A stretch of 6,670 nucleotides of DNA. It comes from Candidatus Gerdarchaeota archaeon (GTDB taxonomy: Archaea > Asgardarchaeota > Heimdallarchaeia > JABLTI01). A model generated the notes under the pieces. It saw only the letters and a list, made by a program, of their open reading frames with translations. It was not told the DNA's origin and ran no database searches. The position numbers and the translations under genes are program-made. Below, piece after piece: positions 1 to 5,599 of the stretch (positions within the stretch are counted from its first letter, which is position 1; each line of letters opens with the position of its first letter). Where the stretch lies: NCBI GenBank assembly GCA_016839405.1, contig JAEOUJ010000332.1, positions 1 to 6,670 of the forward strand, given 5' to 3'.

Positions 1-557
1 CTTGTATTTCCGTATATTACATTAATAATATCTGTTTCAGGAACTATTGGTATATCATAGAAAACATATATTCCTGTCCCTACAAATTGTTCATTTTGAA
101 AAACAGAATCATAACTGACATTATAATAAACATATTCAAAACCACGATCAACAAGAGAATGAAATGCGAGATTTGAACTGTAAATATCAGGCATTCTATT
201 TGCCAAGAAATAAGATATCCATTCACCTTCCATGTTATTTGTTCTATCAGAACATAAATCTAAAGCAATATAATAATAGTCAGCATCTTCTGCAATATGC
301 ATATAATTCCAACCATCAACATTGCTCTTGCTTTCTATAGGATCGATTGTATTATTGACGTCTAAGTAAAAAGCTATATTGTTATATGTTGCTCTACTCC
401 ATTCCTTTTTCTCAATAACACCATCAATGACTGGTGTAATTTCTGTAGGACTAATAAAGAATTGGAAATCTCTAGCCCAAAGGAAACCTACCATAAAGGT
501 TCCACCAGAAATAAGAATTATTAGAATTATTGTTAAAATAACGCCACTTTTTTTCAT
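1..557 (-). CDS. Membrane-anchored extracellular protein with CBM9/DOMON-like domain (partial, C-terminus off window)
   Basis: Seen: an open frame runs from ATG at 557-555 to the left edge, 185 complete codons with no stop. Residues 1-4 are MKKS, followed by a strong hydrophobic segment at about 6-27 (VILTIILIILISGG...), then polar, aromatic and beta-rich sequence. There is no lipobox cysteine, so an uncleaved N-terminal anchor with the rest outside the cell is likely. Residues 42-53 read PVIDGVIEKKEW, the opening strand typical of CBM9/DOMON-like carbohydrate- or haem-binding sandwiches (IDGxIxxxEW). DADYYYIALDL at 91-101 matches the usual second core strand (d..lYvalev), and GEWISYF follows at 111-117. 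The ligand cannot be told. The immediate upstream sequence lacks a clear Shine-Dalgarno; a TATA-like TTTAATATAT lies about 50 bases upstream on this strand. It is divergent from the CoA-binding gene. The fold call is inference from motifs; the gene itself is well supported. Confidence 0.75.
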   Translation of the reverse strand, partial: MKKSGVILTIILIILISGGTFMVGFLWARDFQFFISPTEITPVIDGVIEKKEWSRATYNNIAFYLDVNNTIDPIESKSNVDGWNYMHIAEDADYYYIALDLCSDRTNNMEGEWISYFLANRMPDIYSSNLAFHSLVDRGFEYVYYNVSYDSVFQNEQFVGTGIYVFYDIPIVPETDIINVIYGNT

Positions 558-622
558 CTTAAAAACCCATTCTTAAATAGAATAATTATGATACTCACAA
601 CTCATATATTAAATTACTTTTA

Positions 623-637
623 TGTGAAAATTTCACA
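623..637. promoter_or_regulatory. Perfect 15-bp palindrome, candidate operator in a divergent intergenic region
   Basis: TGTGAAAATTTCACA is a perfect inverted repeat of two 7-base arms around one central A. It lies in the 102-base region between the divergent membrane-protein gene (start 557, minus) and the CoA-binding gene (plus). A TATA-like TTATAAAC at 640-647 begins 3 bases to its right, and an A/T-rich TATA-like stretch for the minus gene lies at about 604-613. This is the spacing expected of a site for a dimeric regulator. The TGTGA/TCACA half-sites resemble those of the CRP/FNR class, but the spacing of 5 differs from the canonical 6, and no regulator gene is present here. Its function is inferred only. 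Confidence 0.35.
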
Positions 638-659
638 GATTATAAACTAAAAAAATATA

Positions 660-1103
660 ATGTTGATTAAATTAGATTATTTTGTGATAGTTTTGAGCTT
701 AGATATTAAAATAAATGAAATAATTAAACAAAGCAAAACAATTGCTGTTGTAGGAATTTCTAGAGATCCAGAAAAAGCAGCTTATATTGTTCCAAAATAT
801 CTGCAATTACAATGTTATAAGATTATACCGGTTAATCCAAAAGCTGATATAATTCTTGGTGAGAAAGCTTATCCAACATTAGACTCAATAAAAGAAAAAA
901 TCGATATTGTTGATATTTTCAGACCCAGCGAACAAACACCCTCCATTGTAAAAGAAGCAGTAAAATTAAATCCAAAACTAATCTGGTTACAACTAGGTAT
1001 ATCAAATGAAGTTTCAAAAAAAATTGCAGATGAGCATAATATACCCATTATCATGAATAAATGTCTAAAAGTTGAGCACATGCGTTTATCAGGTATGTTT
1101 TGA
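660..1103 (+). CDS. CoA-binding domain protein, YccU type (CoA_binding_2)
   Basis: This small cytosolic Rossmann-fold protein belongs to the family related to the CoA-binding domain of succinyl-CoA synthetase. The exact role of YccU-like proteins is not established; binding of CoA or an acyl-CoA is the family expectation. Counted from ATG 660, the nucleotide-binding loop is TIAVVGISRDPEKAAY at 27-42. Then come KIIPVNPKAD at 54-63, GEKAYPTLDSI at 67-77, VDIFRPSEQTP at 84-94, IWLQLGI at 108-114 and the family's closing MNKCLKVEHMRL at 132-143. The length, 147 residues, is normal to slightly long. The true start is doubtful: ATG 660 has no Shine-Dalgarno and adds a hydrophobic MLIKLDYFVIV not usual for the family. 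TTG at 693, preceded by TGTGAT (683-688), would give a protein starting MSLDIKINEIIKQSK, which fits the family better. The longer form is given here as the outer limit. The gene looks intact and monocistronic. Confidence 0.93.
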   Translation: MLIKLDYFVIVLSLDIKINEIIKQSKTIAVVGISRDPEKAAYIVPKYLQLQCYKIIPVNPKADIILGEKAYPTLDSIKEKIDIVDIFRPSEQTPSIVKEAVKLNPKLIWLQLGISNEVSKKIADEHNIPIIMNKCLKVEHMRLSGMF

Positions 1104-1120
1104 AAGCTAATTTACAATTC

Positions 1121-1127
1121 TTTTTTT
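1121..1127 (+). terminator. T run after the CoA-binding gene, possible archaeal terminator
   Basis: Seven consecutive T (part of TTCTTTTTTTCTCC) occur about 18 bases after the TGA stop. No stem precedes them. Archaeal RNA polymerase can terminate at such oligo-T tracts without a hairpin, so this is a plausible end for the CoA-binding transcript. The sequence is very AT-rich, which lowers the weight of the signal. Confidence 0.3.
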
Positions 1128-1190
1128 CTCCAACTTTTGCCTATATGGAAAACAGTTTAAAAGTAAATAATATAGTTTTTTGAAAACGAT

Positions 1191-1227
1191 AGGAGTTCAT
1201 GTGGTAAGGACAAATCGACAAAAATAG
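1191..1227 (+). other. Possible very short ORF with its own ribosome binding site (8 codons)
   Basis: AGGAG at 1191-1195 is followed after five bases by GTG at 1201, which opens an 8-codon frame (MVRTNRQK) ending in TAG at 1225-1227. An overlapping ATG at 1199 gives only Met-Trp-stop. TTTAAAAG at about 1156-1163 lies at a suitable archaeal TATA distance, which would put a transcript start near 1183. This could be a leader peptide, a decayed gene start or chance. The better TATA box of the TPR gene (1240-1248) lies downstream, so the main TPR transcript need not include this ORF. Two GACAAA copies (1209-1214 and 1217-1222) can each pair with TTTGTC at 1230-1235. Confidence 0.15.
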
Positions 1228-1239
1228 ACTTTGTCTTAG

Positions 1240-1248
1240 TTTAAAATA
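1240..1248 (+). promoter_or_regulatory. TATA box of the TPR gene
   Basis: TTTAAAATA agrees closely with the archaeal TATA consensus. A transcript start about 26 bases on would fall near 1270, just before the Shine-Dalgarno AGGTGA at 1272-1277 and the GTG start at 1284. The consistent spacing of TATA, SD and start supports the call; it has not been tested experimentally. Confidence 0.4.
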
Positions 1249-1283
1249 TACCAAAATGACTTCTAAAATGTAGGTGAAATAGT

Positions 1284-2126
1284 GTGGTTGACCGTGGAAT
1301 AAAAGAAATAGAAAATCCCGATGAATTATTAGAAATGGGATTAGTTGCTGGCATCCAAAGCGGTCAATTCGATAATGCTATTGAATTTTTCGAAAAAGCT
1401 ATTGAACTTCAACCAGAAAATTGTCGTGCATGGTTTCTACTTGGATTAGCTCATGATTGTCAAAATAACAATAAGAAAGGAATAGATTGTTACAAAAAAG
1501 CTCTTGAAATAAATCCCGATTATACTGAAGCTTTAGTAAATCTTGGTACAAATTATTCTAAATTAGGTGACAATAATATGGCTATTGCTTGTTTTCTCGA
1601 AGCATTAGACATTAAACCTGATTATTTCGAAGCAATGGTTAATCTCGGCATAAGTTATTTGGAAAGAGGGGATGTTGATGAAGCAATTGATGTGTGTCAG
1701 AGAGCACTTGTCATTGATTCAAATTATCACATAGCATACAATACTTTAGGTAGAGCCTATATGCAAAAAAATATGCCATTAGAAGCAATGGATTTCTTTG
1801 AGAGGGCAATTGAGATTGATCCCGATTACTATGAACCTTTTAATTTCATGGGGTTGATTCTAGTTGATCAGAAAAATTTTGAAGAAGCAATAAAATTTTT
1901 TGAAAAATCAATTTCATTAAATCCTAATTATCATTTGGCTTATAATAATCTGGGTGTTGTTTTTGCTATGATAGGTGATCTTTCTGGAGCAATTGAATAT
2001 TTCAGAAAAGCAGTTGATATTGAACCCAAATATTTTGAAGCTTTACATAATCTAGCTTCTGCTTATGAGGAAGCTGAAGATTTTGATAAAGCAGCTGAAT
2101 ATGAAGAAAGAGCATACAATGCTTGA
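1284..2126 (+). CDS. TPR-repeat protein, eight consecutive tetratricopeptide repeats
   Basis: Apart from a 12-residue N-terminal lead, the whole 280-residue protein is TPR: eight repeats of exactly 34 residues with no insertions, at about 13-46, 47-80, 81-114, 115-148, 149-182, 183-216, 217-250 and 251-280 (the last cut short at the C-terminus). Each has the W/Y-x-x-LG...Y pattern in helix A and a helix B ending in KAIELxP. The repeat-end proline recurs at 44, 78, 112, 180, 214 and 248, and only repeat 4 lacks it (Ser146). No signal peptide, membrane segment or catalytic domain is present, so a cytosolic scaffold for protein-protein contacts is the likely role; the partner is unknown. The GTG start is supported by AGGTGA six bases upstream and by the TATA box at 1240. 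Eight TPRs would form about one turn of superhelix. Nothing nearby identifies the partner. Confidence 0.93.
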   Translation: MVDRGIKEIENPDELLEMGLVAGIQSGQFDNAIEFFEKAIELQPENCRAWFLLGLAHDCQNNNKKGIDCYKKALEINPDYTEALVNLGTNYSKLGDNNMAIACFLEALDIKPDYFEAMVNLGISYLERGDVDEAIDVCQRALVIDSNYHIAYNTLGRAYMQKNMPLEAMDFFERAIEIDPDYYEPFNFMGLILVDQKNFEEAIKFFEKSISLNPNYHLAYNNLGVVFAMIGDLSGAIEYFRKAVDIEPKYFEALHNLASAYEEAEDFDKAAEYEERAYNA

Positions 2127-2136
2127 TATATATCAA

Positions 2137-2143
2137 TTTTTTT
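2137..2143 (+). terminator. T run after the TPR gene, possible archaeal terminator
   Basis: Seven consecutive T begin 10 bases after the TGA stop of the TPR gene, with no convincing stem before them. It is a hairpin-less oligo-T terminator candidate. The 68 bases between it and the next start hold TATA-like A/T stretches, so the nitroreductase probably has its own promoter. Confidence 0.3.
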
Positions 2144-2211
2144 AATTCCCCAAACAACTTTTTATTCAAGTGAGTAATAGTATTTATGATATATTTTTGA
2201 GGTAGTCGACT

Positions 2212-2946
2212 ATGACAAAAGGAATTGGACAAGAATTTATGGAAAAGACAAAGTATAAGTATCTAGATATGTCAGATCAGAAAAAAGGTAAACCAGCACC
2301 AAAATTACAGCTGGATTATGATGAATCCAAAAAATTAATTGATTTACCATCTCCTGAGGAAATTAATGTTCCAAAAATTGATCTTAGAGATGCAGTAGAA
2401 AATAGAGTAAGTGTAAGAAAATATTCAGATAAAGCATTAACTTTGAATGAACTTGCTTGGTTATTATGGGCTACACAAGGTGTTAAGGAAACTGGAGAAA
2501 TTTGGACAAGACGAACTGTACCTTCTGCAGGTGCAAGACATGCTTTTGAAACATTTATTTTAGCAAATAATGTTGAAGGATTAAAACCAGGTGTTTATCG
2601 TTATTTAGCTTTAAATCATAAATTAATTGAGTATGATTTAAGTGAAGGTATTGCAGATAAACTTGCTGAAGGCGCCTATAATCAATCCATGGTTAAAAAT
2701 GGAGCTGCTACATTTATTTGGGTTGCAGTGCCTTATAGAATTTCTTGGAGATATAGCGAACGAAGTTATCGATATATGCATTTAGATGCAGGGCATGTCT
2801 CACAGAATCTTTATCTTGCATGTGAATGTATCAATGCTGGATGTTGTGCTATTGCTGCATTTTATGATGAAAAAATGAATGAATACTTAGGTTTGGATGG
2901 AAAAGATTTATTCGTAATTTATTTACAATCGTTAGGTAAAAAATAA
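2212..2946 (+). CDS. SagB-type nitroreductase-family FMN oxidoreductase
   Basis: This is a 244-residue flavoprotein of the nitroreductase superfamily, SagB/ThcOx-type branch. In peptide-modifying systems such enzymes oxidise azolines to azoles; stand-alone versions are common in archaea and their substrates are mostly unknown. Motifs: the N-terminal EFMEKTKYKYLDMSDQKKG at 8-26 is typical of the SagB-type group. RVSVRKYSD at 65-73 is the FMN-phosphate-binding RxSxR loop. LAWLLWATQGV is at 81-91, PSAGARHAFE at 104-113 is the FMN/substrate loop, and YRYMHLDAGHVSQNLYLA at 187-204 plus GCCAIAAFYD at 210-219 form the C-terminal half of the flavin site. Start ATG 2212 has TGAGGT (2198-2203) eight bases upstream. 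There is no YcaO cyclodehydratase, precursor peptide or transporter in the window, so an azole-peptide role is not supported. It is convergent with the methyltransferase gene. Confidence 0.93.
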   Translation: MTKGIGQEFMEKTKYKYLDMSDQKKGKPAPKLQLDYDESKKLIDLPSPEEINVPKIDLRDAVENRVSVRKYSDKALTLNELAWLLWATQGVKETGEIWTRRTVPSAGARHAFETFILANNVEGLKPGVYRYLALNHKLIEYDLSEGIADKLAEGAYNQSMVKNGAATFIWVAVPYRISWRYSERSYRYMHLDAGHVSQNLYLACECINAGCCAIAAFYDEKMNEYLGLDGKDLFVIYLQSLGKK

Positions 2947-2952
2947 ATAAAC

Positions 2953-2977
2953 AGGATTATCTTAAAATGATAATCCT
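2953..2977. terminator. Bidirectional hairpin between convergent genes
   Basis: AGGATTATC (2953-2961) and GATAATCCT (2969-2977) form a perfect 9-bp stem around a 7-base loop. It lies in the 34-base gap between the stop of the nitroreductase (2946) and the stop of the convergent methyltransferase (2981). The T run after it is weak (TTTA). Its position makes shared 3'-end formation or transcript protection the best explanation. Confidence 0.55.
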
Positions 2978-2980
2978 TTA

Positions 2981-3562
2981 TCATTCTTTTATTAATTCAA
3001 GATAAAATGTTTGATCAATTTCTTCTTCTTTAAAGATTTTAAAACCGACTTTTTTAGCCATTTTGATTATGGAATTTTTATTTTGTTTTCTAAATGGCGA
3101 TCCATAACCTGTATTTATGATTTTATGTGGTAATATAACTTCTAAGGGCACTACAAAGATTTTAGCTTTTTCATTTGGTTTTTTTTCTGGTATTATAGCT
3201 CCCCAAATTAGTAATCTACCATCAGATCTTAGAACTCTATAAATTTCTTTAAGGGCTTTTTCTTTTATTTCATCATCCATGTACATAAACGAGAAAAATG
3301 CTGTTGCTATATTAAACGATTTATCTAGGAATTTAAGATCTGTTGCATCCATGATTATTTTTAGGTTTTCACTTGGTGCTTCTTCGAGTTCCCTTTTATT
3401 TTTATCAATAGCTATAACTTGTTCATGCATTAATTGTCCAATAACACCTTCTCCACCACCGCCAATATCTAAAATAAAACCAATTGCTTCTAATTCTACA
3501 AGAGTTATTTTTTGCTTATCTATTATATACAAATCCTCATTATTGGGTTTTTCATGAGACAT
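2981..3562 (-). CDS. Class I SAM-dependent methyltransferase (Methyltransf_11 type)
   Basis: This 193-residue cytosolic enzyme transfers a methyl group from S-adenosylmethionine to an acceptor that cannot be read from the sequence. Motif I is FILDIGGGGEG at 29-39 (the family's VLDxGxGxG), and the acidic residue ending strand 2 is Asp53 in VIAIDKNK. MDATDLKFLDKSF at 71-83 is the adenine-contact/motif II region. FSFMYM lies at 90-95, and the post-II element KEIYRVLRSDGRLLIWG is at 105-121. The C-terminal part (NTGYGSPFRKQNKNSIIKMAKKVGFKI, 150-176) follows the usual pattern of a final helix and strand. It is on the short side for the family but complete. The ATG start at 3562-3560 has a strong SD, GAGGTG (3573-3568 on this strand), five bases away. 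It is divergent from the M20 hydrolase gene across 146 bases and convergent with the nitroreductase. Confidence 0.92.
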   Translation of the reverse strand: MSHEKPNNEDLYIIDKQKITLVELEAIGFILDIGGGGEGVIGQLMHEQVIAIDKNKRELEEAPSENLKIIMDATDLKFLDKSFNIATAFFSFMYMDDEIKEKALKEIYRVLRSDGRLLIWGAIIPEKKPNEKAKIFVVPLEVILPHKIINTGYGSPFRKQNKNSIIKMAKKVGFKIFKEEEIDQTFYLELIKE

Positions 3563-3675
3563 TAATACACCTCAAATAATTTGCCATTTTCTAAATAACT
3601 CTTAAAAGCTATTTTAATAATTAAAGCATTTATGACTACTATTAAATTAAAAAAATATTTTATCTCAGTAGTTAA

Positions 3676-3684
3676 TTTAAAAAT
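3676..3684 (+). promoter_or_regulatory. TATA box of the M20 hydrolase gene
   Basis: TTTAAAAAT fits an archaeal TATA element. A start about 26 bases downstream would fall near 3706, almost on the ATG at 3709, so the hydrolase mRNA may be leaderless or nearly so. That would explain the lack of a good Shine-Dalgarno before this gene, unlike its neighbours. The surrounding intergenic stretch (3563-3708) otherwise shows only A/T-rich sequence and a 9-base inverted repeat (3642-3650 with 3672-3680). Confidence 0.35.
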
Positions 3685-3708
3685 AATGAGATTAGATATC
3701 ATTTGGTA

Positions 3709-4902
3709 ATGATTAATATGATTAAAGAGAAAGTTCTTTTTTATAAACAAAAACTCATTAATTTAACAAAAGATTTGGTTAGTATTTATTCACCAATTTT
3801 CCAAGAAAAACAATTAATAGATTTTATAGCTAAAACCATGGTTGATTTTGATTATGATGAAGTAATTATAGATGAATTTGGCAATTTAATTGGACGAATA
3901 GGTAATGGTCCTAAAATAATAGCAATAGATGGACATGTAGATACAGTTGAAATAGGTTCTGAAGAGAATTGGTCATTTGATCCGCTAAAAGGAAAAGATA
4001 GTGAAGAAATAATTTATGGAAGAGGTTCTTGTGATCAAAAAGGTGGAGTTGCATGTGCATTAATAACTGGTCATATATTGAAGGAAATTGGTTTACCTGA
4101 AAATATGACACTCTACATTGTTTGTAGTGTTCTAGAAGAATTCTTTGAAGGATTGAATTGGCAACATATTATTGAAAAGCAAAAAATTAAACCTGAAATA
4201 GTAATTTTAACTGAACCATCAGATTTAGCTATAAGTATGGGTCATAGAGGAAGATGTGATATAGAAGTATCTGTAAAAGGAGTTTCTAGTCATGGATCTG
4301 AACCAGACAAAGGAGAAAATGCTATCTATAAAATGAAATCAATTATTGAAGAGCTAATGGAATTACATAAGCAATTACCTATAGATCCTATTTTTGGCAA
4401 AGGAACATTAGCAGTAACTAAAATTACTTCTAAGGCAGTCTCTATTAATGCTGTTCCAGATAAATGTACTATTTTTATTGACCGCAGATTAGGTCAAAAT
4501 GATACTTTAGAGAGTGCTTTAAATCAAATAAAAAATCTTCAATCTGTGAAGAAATATAACGCTAATGTAAAAATAAAAAAATCTGCTGGAAAATCTTATA
4601 CTGGATATGAATATTCAGTTGATTGTTTTTACCCAACTTGGACAATTGATGAAAACCATAAAACTGTTAAAACAGCTAAAAAAATATTTGAAAAACAATT
4701 CTCACAAAAACCAGAGACAAAATATTGGCGATTTTCAACAAATGGTGTAGCTACAATGGGAAAATATAATATTCCTACATTTGGTTTTGGGCCAGGCGAA
4801 GAAAAATATGCTCATACATCAAATGAACAAGTACCTATTGAACATTTACTAAAAGGACTTGAATTTTTAGTTGCATTTTGTTTGGAATGGGCTAAGAATT
4901 AA
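3709..4902 (+). CDS. ygeY: M20-family metallohydrolase, YgeY type
   Basis: This zinc-dependent hydrolase of the ArgE/DapE/M20 group cleaves an amide-type bond. The symbol marks the YgeY family only; the substrate here is unknown, and the purine/selenium-linked gene cluster of bacterial ygeY is absent. Counted from ATG 3709 (397 residues), metal and catalytic residues are in place: His76 and Asp78 in DGHVDTV, Asp109 in YGRGSCDQKGG, the Glu143-Glu144 pair in VLEEFFEGL, Glu169 in TEPSD and His369 in EEKYAHTSNE. The dimerisation-domain stretch GHRGRCDIEVSVKGVSSHGS (178-197, with His195) and FSTNGVATMGKYNIPTFGFG (342-361) are close to the YgeY pattern. One deviation is FFEG where YgeY proteins usually have DCDG after the Glu pair. 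Possible starts are TTG 3703, ATG 3709 and ATG 3718; 3709 fits the TATA spacing. The LRR gene follows after about 20 bases, so the two are probably cotranscribed. Confidence 0.93.
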   Translation: MINMIKEKVLFYKQKLINLTKDLVSIYSPIFQEKQLIDFIAKTMVDFDYDEVIIDEFGNLIGRIGNGPKIIAIDGHVDTVEIGSEENWSFDPLKGKDSEEIIYGRGSCDQKGGVACALITGHILKEIGLPENMTLYIVCSVLEEFFEGLNWQHIIEKQKIKPEIVILTEPSDLAISMGHRGRCDIEVSVKGVSSHGSEPDKGENAIYKMKSIIEELMELHKQLPIDPIFGKGTLAVTKITSKAVSINAVPDKCTIFIDRRLGQNDTLESALNQIKNLQSVKKYNANVKIKKSAGKSYTGYEYSVDCFYPTWTIDENHKTVKTAKKIFEKQFSQKPETKYWRFSTNGVATMGKYNIPTFGFGPGEEKYAHTSNEQVPIEHLLKGLEFLVAFCLEWAKN

Positions 4903-4923
4903 ATTGATGAAAAAGGTGATTTG

Positions 4924-5523
4924 TTGCCTGATAAAAAAGAATTGTTTGAATTAAATCAAGTGAATTTAATTAAACAATTAGAAAAATCTCTCAATATTAC
5001 TTTAACTTTAGAAATTGATTTGCCAACAAATAAAGAAAATTATTATGTCGCTAGTGAGGGGAATATAATAGGATTGTTTTTATCAAATTTAAAACTTAAA
5101 GAAATTCCCAAAATTATTTTTCAAATGACAGAATTAATCTCATTAGAAATGCCTAAAAATAATCTAAAAGATATACCAAAGGAAATTCTATCCTTAGAAA
5201 AATTAGCAATTCTTGATCTGAGTTATAATTTAATATCAAATTTACCTAGATGGATTTATCAGTTAAAATTGCTTCGAGTTTTGAAATTAAATAACAATCA
5301 AATATATGCTATACCAGATACTATTAGTCAAATGACATTATTGCGTAAGCTATTTTTACAAAATAATCAGATCCATTCTTTACCATTCAATTTAATAGAA
5401 TTAAAATTACTTGAAGAAATTCATATGGATTTTAGAACTACTATGAAAAAAACAATCAAAGGAATTCTTAATCAACTGGAAACAAATGGTTGTCTAGTAA
5501 AAGATGATTATAATAGAAGATAA
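4924..5523 (+). CDS. Small leucine-rich repeat protein (Ras-group-type LRR)
   Basis: This is a protein of about 199 residues with a polar N-terminal lead (about 1-47), then six LRR units of exactly 23 residues beginning near positions 48, 71, 94, 117, 140 and 163. The pattern is LxxLxLxxNxIxxIPxxIxxL, for example LRVLKLNNNQIYAIP and LRKLFLQNNQIHSLP. The xxIP/LP spacing resembles Ras-suppressor/plant intracellular Ras-group LRRs. A charged tail of about 30 residues closes the protein. There is no signal peptide or membrane segment, so it is probably cytosolic and binds another protein; the partner is unknown. The start is a TTG, either 4921 or 4924. AGGTGA at 4914-4919 leaves one base before 4921 and four before 4924, so 4924 is preferred. 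The gap to the upstream M20 hydrolase stop is about 20 bases with the SD inside it, indicating an operon. Confidence 0.88.
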   Translation: MPDKKELFELNQVNLIKQLEKSLNITLTLEIDLPTNKENYYVASEGNIIGLFLSNLKLKEIPKIIFQMTELISLEMPKNNLKDIPKEILSLEKLAILDLSYNLISNLPRWIYQLKLLRVLKLNNNQIYAIPDTISQMTLLRKLFLQNNQIHSLPFNLIELKLLEEIHMDFRTTMKKTIKGILNQLETNGCLVKDDYNRR

Positions 5524-5559
5524 TTCAGAGTTAAAATAATTTTAATAATTTAAATCAAA

Positions 5560-5584
5560 TAATAAACTTTAATATAGTTTATTA
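5560..5584. repeat. 9-bp inverted repeat with 7-base loop between the LRR gene and the SDR pseudogene
   Basis: TAATAAACT (5560-5568) and AGTTTATTA (5576-5584) pair perfectly around TTAATAT. It lies 37 bases after the LRR stop and 15 bases before the SDR start. It could be the terminator of the hydrolase-LRR transcript or an operator for the SDR gene. Its arms end just before the SD-like AGGTTGATC (5586-5594). The arms are almost all A/T, so the stem is weak. Confidence 0.35.
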
Positions 5585-5599
5585 CAGGTTGATCGATCC

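Noticed and set aside
379..576. Plus-strand 65-codon frame
   Set aside because: It is antisense to the well-supported membrane-anchored protein on the minus strand.
2212..2946. SagB-type enzyme as part of a thiazole/oxazole-modified peptide cluster
   Set aside because: No YcaO protein, precursor peptide, protease or exporter is present in the window; stand-alone SagB-type nitroreductases are common.
3279..3557. Plus-strand 92-codon frame
   Set aside because: It is antisense to the methyltransferase, whose motifs and SD are convincing; its Ser/Pro-rich translation is the mirror of the Gly-rich motif I.
3642..3680. 9-base inverted repeat TTAAATTAA / TTAATTTAA, with ACTACT / AGTAGT nearby
   Set aside because: The arms are pure A/T in an A/T-rich promoter region, and the two pairings would cross each other; chance is the better explanation.
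3562..3750. Minus-strand 62-codon frame in the divergent intergenic region
   Set aside because: It is A/T-driven sequence without domain features, overlaps the start of the M20 hydrolase and has no SD at its start; the flanking genes have clear starts of their own.
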